This document shows, one piece after another, positions 36,635 to 45,899 of a stretch of DNA of 64,000 nucleotides. Where the stretch lies: positions 16,456-80,455 of the forward strand of contig CAZGLY010000009.1 of the NCBI GenBank assembly GCA_964526675.1, read 5' to 3'. A program made the translations under genes and the position numbers. The notes beneath the pieces are model-generated. The model was not told the origin of the DNA, ran no database searches, and worked only from the letters and a program-made list of their open reading frames with translations. Every line of letters begins with the position of its first letter. The first letter of the stretch is position 1. Source of the DNA: CAZADA01 sp964526675. GTDB lineage: Bacteria; Pseudomonadota; Alphaproteobacteria; Caulobacterales; Maricaulaceae.

Positions 36635-37519
36635 TCAGGGCTGCGTCCGTGATTTCGCAAGCGCGTCAAACGCCATCAAGGTCGAGACCAGCGCCTCAAA
36701 CTCATGCAAGGGGATCATGTTCGGCCCGTCCGAAGGCGCGTTGTCGGGATCCGGATGGGTCTCCATGAAGATCCCCGCGACGCCGATCGCGGCCGCCGCG
36801 CGCGCCAGCGGCGCCACGAATTCGCGCTGGCCGCCGGAGACGCCGCCGCGGCCCCCCGGCTGCTGCACGGAATGGGTGGCGTCAAAGATCACCGGCGCGC
36901 CGAAGTCCGCCATGATGGGCAGGGACCGGAAGTCCGTCACGAGGGTGTTGTAGCCGAAGCTCGCCCCGCGCTCGCAGACCATGACGTTGGGGTTGCCCGC
37001 GCCGACAATCTTGTCGACGACGTTTTTCATGTCCCACGGCGCCAGGAACTGGCCTTTTTTGACGTTGATCGCCGCGCCGGTTGCGGCCGCCGCGACCAGG
37101 AGATCCGTCTGCCGGCACAAAAACGCCGGGATCTGCAGCACATCCACCACCTCAGCCACCGGCGCGCACTGCTCCGGCAGATGGATGTCCGTGATCACGG
37201 GCAAGCCCACGCTCTCACGGATTTCCGCAAACACCGGCAACGCCGCGTCGAGCCCGACGCCGCGGGCGCTTGTCGCGCTGGTGCGGTTGGCTTTGTCGAA
37301 GGAGGTTTTGTAGACCAACCCCACGCCGAGCCGCTCCGCAATCTCCTTCAGGGCGTGCGCCGTCTCCAGCGCGTGCGCGCGGCTTTCCATCGCGCATGGC
37401 CCCGCGATAAGCGCCAACGGCGCATCCTGGCCAAACCGCGCCGGCCGGGCGAGGTCGGCGCCGACCTCAATGACGGCGCGGGGACGGTCGAGGGCCGGCG
37501 GATCAAGCGTGAGGGTCAA
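36635..37519 (-). CDS. kdsA: 3-deoxy-8-phosphooctulonate (KDO 8-phosphate) synthase
   Basis: A 294-residue enzyme joining arabinose 5-phosphate and phosphoenolpyruvate to KDO 8-phosphate. Family motifs are LIAGPCAMES, YKTSFDKANRTS, ITDIHLPEQC, QIPAFLCRQTDLL, KKGQFLAPWDMKNVV and FDATHSVQQPGG. The start is TTG at 37519 with AGGAG six bases before it. It leads the three-gene group with the small membrane protein and hldE. Confidence 0.96.
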   Translation of the reverse strand: MTLTLDPPALDRPRAVIEVGADLARPARFGQDAPLALIAGPCAMESRAHALETAHALKEIAERLGVGLVYKTSFDKANRTSATSARGVGLDAALPVFAEIRESVGLPVITDIHLPEQCAPVAEVVDVLQIPAFLCRQTDLLVAAAATGAAINVKKGQFLAPWDMKNVVDKIVGAGNPNVMVCERGASFGYNTLVTDFRSLPIMADFGAPVIFDATHSVQQPGGRGGVSGGQREFVAPLARAAAAIGVAGIFMETHPDPDNAPSDGPNMIPLHEFEALVSTLMAFDALAKSRTQP

Positions 37520-37668
37520 GGAGCGCTCCTGGGTTTGAGGACATGAGGACTGTTTTAATGCCGCGCGATCGCAAACGAAAGACGCGCCGCGTCGCCAGCC
37601 GCGGCGCCTCAGAGCACCCGCGAAGTGGACCTTTCAGCGCAGATCGGCCTTGATGACAGCGCGGATGC

Positions 37669-37694
37669 TGATCCGCAGGCGGTCGCGGCGCGTA
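37669..37694 (+). promoter_or_regulatory. ECF11-like (RpoE/ChrR type) promoter upstream of photolyase
   Basis: TGATCC at 37669-37674 and CGTA at 37691-37694 are spaced by exactly 16 bases. The same pair and spacing recur before the DUF6134 and chrR genes. This agrees with the known binding preference of ChrR-linked ECF sigma factors. Transcription would start near 37701, about 28 bases before phrB. Confidence 0.6.
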
Positions 37695-37728
37695 ACCGGG
37701 CGGTGGATGCGATGACGAAAGAGTGTGC

Positions 37729-39201
37729 ATGAGCGCCCAACGCGTGGAGCATGACGGCCAAGCGCCCGCCCTGATCTGGCTGCGGGACGATCTGCGTTTG
37801 GCGGACAATCCGGCGCTTAACGCGGCCGTTGTCAGCGGCCGGCCGGTGGCGGGCCTCTATGTGCTCGACGACGACAATCCCGGCGAATGGACCCTCGGCG
37901 GCGCGGCGCGGTGGTGGTTGCACGGCAGCTTGGAGGCGTTCGCGAAGGCCTGGGCGGCGCGGGGCGGCGGTCCGCTTGTTTTGCGGCGCGGTCGCGCGCA
38001 GGACGTCGTCCCCGCCGTCGCGCGCGAACTCCGGGCCGCCAGCGTGTTTTGGAACCGCCGTTACGAACCCTGGGCGACGGCGGTCGACACGGCGGTCAAA
38101 GCCACGCTGAAGGCCCAAGGCGTGGCGGCGGAGAGTTTCGCGGGGCGGCTGTTGTTCGAGCCCTGGGAGATCAAGACCGGCGGGGGCGAGCCCTATCGCG
38201 TCTTCACGCCGTTTTGGCGCGCGTGTCAGACGGCCGGACTGCCCGACGAGCCCGCGCCCGCCCCGGCGCGGATCCGCGGCTGGAACGGCGATGTGGCCGG
38301 CGATGCGCTGGAGGCTTGGGCGCTGCGTCCGACGCGGCCGGATTGGGCGGGCGGTCTGCGCGCCGCCTGGACGCCCGGGGAAGACGCCGCGCGGGCGCGA
38401 CTGGACGCGTTCTTGGACGCGCGGCTGGCCGCCTACGCCGAGGCGCGCGACATCCCGAGCGCGCCTGGCACCTCGCGCCTGTCGCCGCACTTGCATTGGG
38501 GCGAGATCAGTCCACGCCAGATCGTCAACGCGGCGCGACGCGCGACGGAGGCTCACGGCCTGGAGGCGGCGGCGGCGAAGTTCCTCAGCGAAATCGGGTG
38601 GCGGGAGTTCAGCGCGTCGCTGCTTTACCACAATCCCGACGTTCCCGGCCGCAACCTGCAGGCCAAATTCGACGCGTTTCCCTGGCGAACCGATGAGGGC
38701 GCGGTGGAGGCGTGGGAGCGCGGGCGCACCGGCTATCCCATTGTCGACGCGGGGATGCGGGAGCTTTACGCCACGGGGTGGATGCACAACCGGGTGCGCA
38801 TGATCGTCGGTTCGTTCTTGGTGAAGCACTTGTTGATCGATTGGCGCGCCGGCGAACGTTGGTTCTGGGACACGCTCGTGGACGCCGACCTCGCCAACAA
38901 CGCCGCCGGCTGGCAGTGGATCGCGGGATGCGGCGCGGACGCCGCGCCCTATTTCCGGATCTTCAATCCCGTCGCCCAGGGCGAACGCTACGATTCCGAC
39001 GGGGCCTACGTCCGGCGTTGGGTTCCTGAGCTCGCCGGCTTGCCGAACCGGGTCATTCACAAACCCTGGGACGCCCCGGCGGCCGTGCTGGCGGAGGCGG
39101 GCGTGACGCTCGGCGACGCGTATCCCCGCCCGATCGTTGAGCACAAAGCCGCGCGCGAACGCGCGCTGGCGGCGTTCCAAACGCTCAAAGCCGCCGCCTG
39201 A
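37729..39201 (+). CDS. phrB: Class I deoxyribodipyrimidine photolyase
   Basis: A 490-residue light-driven repair enzyme for cyclobutane pyrimidine dimers. It has the N-terminal antenna domain (LIWLRDDLRLADNPAL) and C-terminal FAD domain with TSRLSPHLHWGEISPRQ, GYPIVDAGMREL, WMHNRVRMIVGSFL, DADLANNAAGWQW and FNPVAQGERYD. It begins a rightward operon with the FAD oxidoreductase, DUF1365 and fatty-acid methyltransferase genes, downstream of the ECF-like promoter. A GTG two codons upstream is also possible. Confidence 0.95.
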   Translation: MSAQRVEHDGQAPALIWLRDDLRLADNPALNAAVVSGRPVAGLYVLDDDNPGEWTLGGAARWWLHGSLEAFAKAWAARGGGPLVLRRGRAQDVVPAVARELRAASVFWNRRYEPWATAVDTAVKATLKAQGVAAESFAGRLLFEPWEIKTGGGEPYRVFTPFWRACQTAGLPDEPAPAPARIRGWNGDVAGDALEAWALRPTRPDWAGGLRAAWTPGEDAARARLDAFLDARLAAYAEARDIPSAPGTSRLSPHLHWGEISPRQIVNAARRATEAHGLEAAAAKFLSEIGWREFSASLLYHNPDVPGRNLQAKFDAFPWRTDEGAVEAWERGRTGYPIVDAGMRELYATGWMHNRVRMIVGSFLVKHLLIDWRAGERWFWDTLVDADLANNAAGWQWIAGCGADAAPYFRIFNPVAQGERYDSDGAYVRRWVPELAGLPNRVIHKPWDAPAAVLAEAGVTLGDAYPRPIVEHKAARERALAAFQTLKAAA

Positions 39202-39227
39202 CGCCGCATCACCGAGGACGCCCGCCA

Positions 39228-40558
39228 TGGATCGAAAACGGATCGCGATTGTCGGCGCCGGCGCGGCGGGCCTGGGGGCGGCCTACGCGCTGCAAGACGT
39301 GGCCGATGTGGAGGTGTGGGAGGCGCGCGGCCGCGCCGGCGGCCACGCCAACACTGTGGACATCACCTATGACGGCGCGCCGATCGCGGTGGACACTGGC
39401 TTCATCGTCTTCAACGACGGCAACTACCCCAACCTTGTCCAGATGTTCGACGCGCTGGGCGTCGCGTCGTTTGCGAGCGACATGAGCTTCGGCTTCGCCA
39501 ATCCCGGCAAGGACGGCGGGGCGGGCCTTGAGTGGAGCTCCAACCGCGAGGGCCTGTTCGCCCAACGGCGCAATCTGGCGAACCCACAGTTTTTGGGCAT
39601 GCTGCGGGAAGTGCTGCGCTTTAACCGTCTGGCGCGCGCCGACCTGCGGGGCGGACGCCTGGGCGAGGAGACGCTGGACGCCTACCTCAACCGCCATCGG
39701 TTCAGCCCAGCTTTTCGCATGCATTACCTCCTGCCGATGGGCGCGGCGATCTGGTCCAGCACGCCGAAGGCTATGGCGGAACAGCCGGCGGCCACAGTCA
39801 TCCGCTTCTTCGACAATCACCGCCTGATGCATGTGAAACGGCGACAGTGGCGCACGGTTGAGGGCGGCAGCCGCGCCTATGTCCGCGCCATCACGGACCA
39901 GTTGGGGGCGCGCCTTAAAACCGGGCGCGAGGCTGTGAACCTCTCGCGCGCCGGCGCGCGGCCCGTGCTCACGGACGCGGACGCGGAGACCGCGACCTTT
40001 GATGAGGTCATCCTTGCGTGCCACTCCGATCAAGCGCTCAAGCTCATCGCCGACCCCTCCAAGGAAGAACAGGCGCTGCTGGGCGCCATCCGATACGCCG
40101 CGAACCAGGCCGTGTTGCATCGCGACCCGGTCGTGCGGCCCAAGGCGGCGCGGGCCCAGGCGGCCTGGAACTACCGGATCGATCCCGCCGGCGGCCCCGC
40201 GCAAGTGACCTACGACATGAACCGGCTGCAAGGGATCGACGCCGCGCGACCGCTTTATGTCACGCTGAACCCCCACCAAACGTTTGATCCGGAGCTCGTG
40301 TTCAGCGAGCACGCCTACGACCACCCACAGTTCGACAGCGCCGCCATCGCCGCACAACAGCGCTTCAACAGCGTCCAAGGCGTGCAGCGGACGTGGTTCG
40401 CCGGCGCGTGGCTCGGCTATGGCTTCCACGAGGACGCCTTGCGGTCCGGTTTGCGGGTGGCGCTGAGGCTCGGCGGGCGGATCCCGTGGGACTTCGCGGA
40501 AGGCGACGTGGATGGCGGGCCCTGGGGACCGCGGCCGGTGGAAACGGCGGCCGCGTGA
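39228..40558 (+). CDS. FAD-dependent amine-oxidase-like protein
   Basis: A 443-residue flavoprotein with the dinucleotide motif VGAGAAGLGAAYAL, RAGGHANTV, and a C-terminal FAD stretch (FAGAWLGYGFHEDALRSG). It belongs to the NAD(P)/FAD-binding group found beside DUF1365 and cyclopropane-fatty-acid-synthase genes. In Rhodobacter sphaeroides related genes belong to the sigma-E photo-oxidative regulon and are tied to modified fatty acids. Its stop overlaps the next start (TGATG). The exact reaction is not known from sequence. Confidence 0.88.
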
Positions 40559-41400
40559 TGCAAAACGGCTTATCCGAACCCGCGGCGCGGCTTTACACCG
40601 GGCGCACGACGCACGCACGCCACGAGCCCTTTGACCATCGCTTCAGCTACCGCATCGCGTCGCTGTGGATCGACGTCGATCGCCTCCCCGAGGCTGATCG
40701 CCAAGCGCGCCTGTTTTCGATCGACCGCTTCAACGTGTTCAGCTTCCACCGGCGCGACCACGGCGCGCGTACGGACGGGCCCCTGCGGCCCTGGGCGGAG
40801 GCGGCGTTTGCGCGTGCGGGCGTGGCCTTGGAGGGCGGACCGATCCGCTTGCTCTGCTTCCCCCGCGTTCTGGGGTATGTGTTCAATCCCTTGTCGATCT
40901 GGTTCGGCTGCGGACCCGACGGGACGCCGCGCGGCGTGATTTACGAGGTGCACAACACCTTCGGCGACCAGCACGCCTACGCCGCCGCGCTGCCGAGCGC
41001 CGCCGCGGAAGGACCCGCCGCTCACGCCGCCTCGAAGATCTTCCACGTCTCCCCGTTTTTTCCGGCTCAGGGCCAATACCGCTTTGCGCTGCGCCCGCCT
41101 GGGGAACGCTTCGCGCTGGCGATCCGTTACATCCTCGAGGGTCGCGAGGCGTTCGTCGCGACCCAGACGGCCCGGCGCGGACCGCTGACCGACGCGACGT
41201 TGGCCAAGGTGTTCGTCGGCATGCCGCTGATGACGCTGAAGGTGATCGGCGCGATTCACGGCGAAGCGCTGCGCCTGGTGATGAAGGGCGCCCGCTATCA
41301 CCGCCGACCCGCGCCACCGGCGCCGGTCAGCGTGGCGGCATCGGAACCGGCGAGCGCGGGTCTGCTGGCGACGCCTGACGGCCCGTGCCGGTCGGTCTAA
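40558..41400 (+). CDS. DUF1365 family protein
   Basis: A 280-residue protein with the family signatures LYTGRTTHARHEPFDHRFSY, LLCFPRVLGYVFNPLS and YEVHNTFGDQHAY, plus KIFHVSPFFP. Its function is unknown. It nearly always pairs with an FAD oxidoreductase and a fatty-acid methyltransferase, as here, so a role in membrane lipid modification is likely. It overlaps the upstream stop by one base. Confidence 0.9.
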   Translation: MQNGLSEPAARLYTGRTTHARHEPFDHRFSYRIASLWIDVDRLPEADRQARLFSIDRFNVFSFHRRDHGARTDGPLRPWAEAAFARAGVALEGGPIRLLCFPRVLGYVFNPLSIWFGCGPDGTPRGVIYEVHNTFGDQHAYAAALPSAAAEGPAAHAASKIFHVSPFFPAQGQYRFALRPPGERFALAIRYILEGREAFVATQTARRGPLTDATLAKVFVGMPLMTLKVIGAIHGEALRLVMKGARYHRRPAPPAPVSVAASEPASAGLLATPDGPCRSV

Positions 41401-41453
41401 TTGTTGAGAACGCTGCGGGGATTGTGTTGCGGCGGTGTGAAGGGGACCCCCCA

Positions 41454-42689
41454 ATGAGTGACGCGTCGACCATGATTGCAACACCCGAAAGCGTGAGCGC
41501 GCTCAGCGGCGCTCCCTTGCCGTTCAAGCTGGCCGCGCGTGCGGCGCTGCGGTTTCGCGTGGGCAGCCTGCTGGTGACGCTGCCCGATGGCCGCAAATTG
41601 CGCTTTCAAGGCGAAGAGCCCGGCGCGGAAGGGCACATGATTTTGCGGAACTGGCGGCTGGGCCGGCGGATCTTGGCGAGCGGCGCGCTCGGCTTCGCGG
41701 AAAGTTACATCGCCGGCGATTGGGACAGCGATGACTTGGCCCAGACCTTGGCGGTGTGGTCGCAGAATTTGGACGGCGCGCGCGCGGAACTCGCTGGCGA
41801 CAAGCTTGTGCGCGCGTGGCACCGCCTTCAGCACCTGTTGCGCCGCAACACGCCGGCGGGGTCGAAGCGCAACATTCTCGCCCACTATGATCTCGGCAAT
41901 GACTTTTACCGGCTGTGGCTGGACGACACGATGACGTACTCGTCCGCGCTCTTTGAGGAGCCCGGCGACAGCCTTGAGCGCGCCCAAGACGCCAAATACC
42001 GCTCGATGGCGGATCAATTGGAGCTGAACGAGCGCCACAGCGTGCTGGAGATTGGCTGCGGCTGGGGCGGCTTCGCCGAGTACGCGGCGCGCGAACGCGG
42101 CGCGCGCGTGACCGGCGTCACGATCAGCCCGGCGCAGTACGACTACGCAAAAAAGCGCATCTTTGAGAAGCAGTTGGCGCACAAAGTCGACATCCAACTG
42201 ATGGACTACCGTGAGGTGGAAGGACGCTTCGACAAAGTGGCGTCCATTGAAATGTTCGAAGCGGTGGGCGAACGGTATTGGTCGACCTTCTTCGAAAAAA
42301 TGGTTGAATGCCTCAAACCCGGCGGCGGCGCCTCCCTGCAGGTCATCACGGTGCGCGAAGACCTGTTCAAGTCCTACCGCCGACAAGTTGATTTCATCCA
42401 ACGACACATCTTCCCCGGCGGCATGCTGCCTTCGGTGTCGCGTTTGCGGGGGGAAGCGACGAGCGCCGGCTTGACGTGGCGCGGCGCGCGCATGTTCGGC
42501 GGCGATTACGCGGGCACCTTGCGGGCGTGGGGCGAGCGTTTCCAAGCGGCGTGGAGCGATGTGCGCGCGCTCAACGCCGGCTTCGACGACCGGTTCCAGC
42601 GGCTGTGGCGCTATTACCTCGCTTATTGCGAAGCCGGTTTCGACACGGGGCGCATTGATGTGGGGCAGTTCACCCTGACGAAGGCCTAG
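41454..42689 (+). CDS. Cyclopropane-fatty-acyl-phospholipid synthase family methyltransferase
   Basis: A 411-residue SAM-dependent enzyme acting on unsaturated acyl chains of phospholipids. It has the N-terminal lipid-binding part (GFAESYIAGDWDSDDL), then NILAHYDLGNDFYRLWLDDTMTYSSA, SAM motif EIGCGWGGFAEYA, and IEMFEAVGERYW. AAGGGGACC precedes the ATG. It could be a cyclopropane synthase or a methylase for furan-type fatty acids; the operon context fits the photo-oxidative response. Its last 20 bases overlap the convergent SDR gene. Confidence 0.92.
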   Translation: MSDASTMIATPESVSALSGAPLPFKLAARAALRFRVGSLLVTLPDGRKLRFQGEEPGAEGHMILRNWRLGRRILASGALGFAESYIAGDWDSDDLAQTLAVWSQNLDGARAELAGDKLVRAWHRLQHLLRRNTPAGSKRNILAHYDLGNDFYRLWLDDTMTYSSALFEEPGDSLERAQDAKYRSMADQLELNERHSVLEIGCGWGGFAEYAARERGARVTGVTISPAQYDYAKKRIFEKQLAHKVDIQLMDYREVEGRFDKVASIEMFEAVGERYWSTFFEKMVECLKPGGGASLQVITVREDLFKSYRRQVDFIQRHIFPGGMLPSVSRLRGEATSAGLTWRGARMFGGDYAGTLRAWGERFQAAWSDVRALNAGFDDRFQRLWRYYLAYCEAGFDTGRIDVGQFTLTKA

Positions 42690-43479
42690 CGTTGTCGGGC
42701 AGAGGCTTCGCCCAGCCCGTCTGACGCGCCACCAGCGGCAGATACCAGTTCTTCGGCAACGCGTAGATCATCTTCAGCATCAGCGTGAATTGCTTCGGGA
42801 AGGTGATCTCGAACGTGTTGCGTTTGAGGCCGCGGTGGATGCGTTCGGCCGCTTCGTCGGCCGAAATCATGAACGGTTTGGGGAACGCGTTGTCGTCCTG
42901 GGCCGGCGTCTCCACAAAGCCGGGGGTGATCACTTGAACTTTCACGCCCCACCGGTCGAGTTCGATCTTCATGCATTCCGCCATGTTGATCAGCGCCGCC
43001 TTTGACGCGCCGTAGGCCGACGCGGTCGGCATGCCCCCAAACCCGGTCGCGGACGAGACGATGGCGATGTGGCCGCGCCGGCGCCCGGCCATCAGCGGGT
43101 TGAGCGCCGCCAGCGCCGCCGCCGTGCCCAACAGATTGACGTCGAAGGTTGTCTTGAACCGCGCGAGGTCCGGCGCCTCCGCGTTCACCGGCAGATAGAC
43201 GCCCGCATTGAGCACCGCCAAGGCGATGGGGCCCAACCGCGCTTCGATGGCGGCGACCGTCTGACCAACCGCCTCCACGTCGCCCATGTCGGCGGGAAAC
43301 GACACGATGCGGCCGTCGGCCCCCGCCGCCAGAGCGTCGAGCTTGTCGCGGGAGCGCGCGGTGATCGCGACCGTCCACCCGTCGGCGACCAAGCGTTTCA
43401 CGAGCTCCAGGCCGATGCCCGAGCTGGCGCCCGTGACCCAAGCCACCCCGTCGGCGGGCGTTGGCGTCTGCGGTGTCAT
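42670..43479 (-). CDS. Short-chain dehydrogenase/reductase
   Basis: A 269-residue SDR with the cofactor motif TGASSGIGLEL, NAG in VLNAGVYLP, catalytic Ser in IVSSATGFGG and YGASK. The C-terminal part after residue 200 is longer and hydrophobic (FTLMLKMIYALPKNWYLPL), suggesting membrane contact. GGGAGAA precedes the ATG at 43479. It is the last gene of the leftward DUF6134 / photolyase-related operon. Substrate unknown. Confidence 0.9.
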   Translation of the reverse strand: MTPQTPTPADGVAWVTGASSGIGLELVKRLVADGWTVAITARSRDKLDALAAGADGRIVSFPADMGDVEAVGQTVAAIEARLGPIALAVLNAGVYLPVNAEAPDLARFKTTFDVNLLGTAAALAALNPLMAGRRRGHIAIVSSATGFGGMPTASAYGASKAALINMAECMKIELDRWGVKVQVITPGFVETPAQDDNAFPKPFMISADEAAERIHRGLKRNTFEITFPKQFTLMLKMIYALPKNWYLPLVARQTGWAKPLPDNARPSSG

Positions 43480-43504
43480 GGCGTTCTCCCAGACCAGAGG
43501 GGTG

Positions 43505-45073
43505 TCAGGCGGCGTCTTGGCGCGGCGCGCCAAGGCCGATGGATTCCAAAAATCGTTTCGCGTCGGCGCGGATTGTCGCTTTCTTCTCGGCGGTCATGCG
43601 ATCCAGCGTGCCGTAGATGCGCCCGATGCGCGGGTTGGCGCGCAAGCGGTGTTCGTGGCGCATCATGAAATCCCAATAGAGATAGTTGAACGGGCAAGCC
43701 GTCGGCCCGGTTTTTGTCGCCACGCTGTAGCGGCACTCGCCGCAATAATCCGACATCCGATCGATGTAGGCGCCAGAGGCTGCGTAAGGCTTCGAAGCCA
43801 TGATCCCGCCATCGGCGAAGATCGCCATGCCATGGGTGTTCGGCAGCTCCGCCCATTCATAAGCGTCGGCGTAAACGGCCATGTACCAATCGTTGACCGC
43901 CTCCGGCGCCACGCCGGCCAAAAGCGCAAAATTGCCCGTCACCATCAGCCGTTGGATGTGGTGGGCGTAGGCGTGGCGTTTGGTCTGGCCGATCGCGTCC
44001 GCAAGGCAGGCCATCTCAGTGTCGCCGGTCCAGTAGAAGTCCGGCAGCGGCCGATCCGCCTCCAGATAGTTGAGCGCTTTGTACGCCGGCATTTTGAGCC
44101 AATAGATCCCGCGCACGTACTCGCGCCAACCGAGGATCTGGCGAATGAACCCCTCGACGGCGTTCAGCGGCGCGTCGCCCGCTTCAAAGGCCGCTTCCGC
44201 CGCGCGGCAGACCGCCAGCGGGTCGAGCAACCCGACATTGAGATAGAGACTGATCAGGCTGTGGCTCAGGAACGGCTCGTCCGTGGCCATCGCGTCCTGG
44301 TAGTCGCCGAAGGTGGGCAAACAGTCGGCGACGAAGTGGTCCAGCGCGGCCTCGGCGTCCGCTTGGGTCACGCCCCAATCAAAGCCGTCCAGATCGCCGA
44401 AATGATCGCCGAAGCGCGCCGCCACGAGGTCCACAACCTCTTGGGTCGTCGCGTCGGGCTCAAACCGCACGCGCTGTGGCGGCGTGTAGAGCATGTCGAT
44501 GGCTTTGCGGTTGTCGGCGTCATAGTTCCACTGGCCGCCGACGGGCGCGTCACCCTCCATCAAGAGGCCGGTGTCGCGCCGCATGTCGCGGTAGAAATAC
44601 TCCATGCGCAGCTGCTTGCGGCCCTCGGCCCAGCGGGCGAACGCGGCGCGCGAACAGACAAACCGATCATCCGACCGGATCTCCACGGGCGCGCCGAGGC
44701 TCTCGCCCCACCCCGCCATCGCTTCCGCCAACCGCCACTCGCCAGGCTCGGTGACGACCACGCGCTGAAACGGCCCCGCCTCGACCCAGGCGCGCCGCAC
44801 CTCCCCGAAGAGATCGCCGGCGTTCTGCGGATCATCCAGACGCACATAGCGGACGGCGCGCCCGGCGGCCGCCTGTTCATCCGCGAAGTGGCGCATGGCG
44901 GCGAACACGAAGGCGAGTTTCTTCTTGTGATGGCCCACATAGGTGGCTTCGGCGTTCACCTCCGCCATCAGCAGCACGTCGCCGTCACGCCAGTCCGCCA
45001 GCGACGCCACGCCGGAGCTGAGCTGATCGCCCAAAACCAGGCGCAGCGCGCGATCGGCCGATGCGGCGGTCAT
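43505..45073 (-). CDS. Cryptochrome/photolyase-related protein, FeS bacterial type (PhrB-like)
   Basis: A 522-residue protein of the iron-sulfur bacterial cryptochrome/photolyase class. It starts with a Rossmann antenna domain (LRLVLGDQLSSGVASL) and EATYVGHHKKKLAF. The 4Fe-4S cysteines are visible: one in DTEMACLAD and three in YCGECRYSVATKTGPTACPF (about residues 441-459). FAD-domain stretches include RQILGWREYVRGIYW and HHIQRLMVTGNFALL. Known members repair (6-4) photoproducts or sense light. The start codon lies one base after the DUF6134 stop. Confidence 0.93.
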   Translation of the reverse strand: MTAASADRALRLVLGDQLSSGVASLADWRDGDVLLMAEVNAEATYVGHHKKKLAFVFAAMRHFADEQAAAGRAVRYVRLDDPQNAGDLFGEVRRAWVEAGPFQRVVVTEPGEWRLAEAMAGWGESLGAPVEIRSDDRFVCSRAAFARWAEGRKQLRMEYFYRDMRRDTGLLMEGDAPVGGQWNYDADNRKAIDMLYTPPQRVRFEPDATTQEVVDLVAARFGDHFGDLDGFDWGVTQADAEAALDHFVADCLPTFGDYQDAMATDEPFLSHSLISLYLNVGLLDPLAVCRAAEAAFEAGDAPLNAVEGFIRQILGWREYVRGIYWLKMPAYKALNYLEADRPLPDFYWTGDTEMACLADAIGQTKRHAYAHHIQRLMVTGNFALLAGVAPEAVNDWYMAVYADAYEWAELPNTHGMAIFADGGIMASKPYAASGAYIDRMSDYCGECRYSVATKTGPTACPFNYLYWDFMMRHEHRLRANPRIGRIYGTLDRMTAEKKATIRADAKRFLESIGLGAPRQDAA

Positions 45074-45074
45074 G

Positions 45075-45752
45075 TTAGGGCGCGTCCTGCGCGCTGACGG
45101 GCTCCGCCAACACGTACTCAATGTCGGAGCCGCGGGCGACGAACGCGCATTTCACCCAATGGCCCTCGTCATCGTACCAGAGGTCCAAGGTCAGGGCGGC
45201 CTCCAGCCGGTAGTGCTCGGCCTCAATGGGGCGGCCGGCGGCCTGGATCGTCTCGCGCCCCAAGGGCGTGACCGTGATGGGCATGAGCTCGCCGGTTTCG
45301 CTGTTCAACGCGACCGGATCATCCAACACTTCCGGGTTCCACCAGGTCGAGGCGATCACCTCCGCCGGCGCGGCGCCTTGGTAATCGCGCCCGTCGATTG
45401 TGACGGCCCCGTCGCCCTGACGGCTGGCCTCGAGCCGGAAGGTGTCGCCGTCCTTCAACGTCTCCGCGGACAAGCTCAGCAGCCGCCCCTCGCGCCACAC
45501 TTCACGAACGTCGTGGCGATAGCGAAACGGCGTGAACGGACCGACCTTCACCTGCAGATCGACGTCCACCGTCACCACGAGGGCGTCATCGACCTCATCG
45601 AAGGTCAAGATGTGGGAGCCAAGCGGTTTGCCATTGCGCAACACATCGAACGCGATCCGCCCGGTGTCCGGCGGCGTGGCCGCCGCGCTCGCCGCGCCCG
45701 CCAAGGCCGCAGCCGCGGCGGCGATCCAGCGACCAAAACACGTCGCATCCAT
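45075..45752 (-). CDS. DUF6134 family secreted protein
   Basis: A 225-residue protein with a signal peptide (Ala-rich, ending near AAATPP) and a beta-rich domain with the family pattern FDVLRNGKPLGSHILTF, then YRHDVREVWREGRL. It is typically found beside photolyase-related and fatty-acid modification genes of the sigma-E type regulon. Function unknown. It is the first gene of the leftward operon, preceded by an ECF-like promoter. Confidence 0.82.
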   Translation of the reverse strand: MDATCFGRWIAAAAAALAGAASAAATPPDTGRIAFDVLRNGKPLGSHILTFDEVDDALVVTVDVDLQVKVGPFTPFRYRHDVREVWREGRLLSLSAETLKDGDTFRLEASRQGDGAVTIDGRDYQGAAPAEVIASTWWNPEVLDDPVALNSETGELMPITVTPLGRETIQAAGRPIEAEHYRLEAALTLDLWYDDEGHWVKCAFVARGSDIEYVLAEPVSAQDAP

Positions 45753-45845
45753 AAGCTTCTCTCCTTCCCGAGACGGCGTTCATAGCCGTTGGGTGGTGTT
45801 CAGCGCATCGGCTGTCGGATTGATCGCCACGCGCGCCCATCCCTC

Positions 45846-45871
45846 TACGCCACCCCCGCCTTGGGGGATCA
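45846..45871 (-). promoter_or_regulatory. ECF11-like promoter upstream of DUF6134 operon
   Basis: On the minus strand TGATCC (45871-45866) and CGTA (45849-45846) are separated by exactly 16 bases, the same as the photolyase and chrR promoters. Start of transcription would be near 45840, about 90 bases before the DUF6134 start codon. Confidence 0.6.
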
Positions 45872-45899
45872 CCGCGCCGGCGAGCGACCGGCGCGCGGG

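Noticed and set aside
37609..39228. Minus-strand frame across the photolyase gene
   Set aside because: No recognisable domain; the plus-strand photolyase is full length with all FAD-site motifs.
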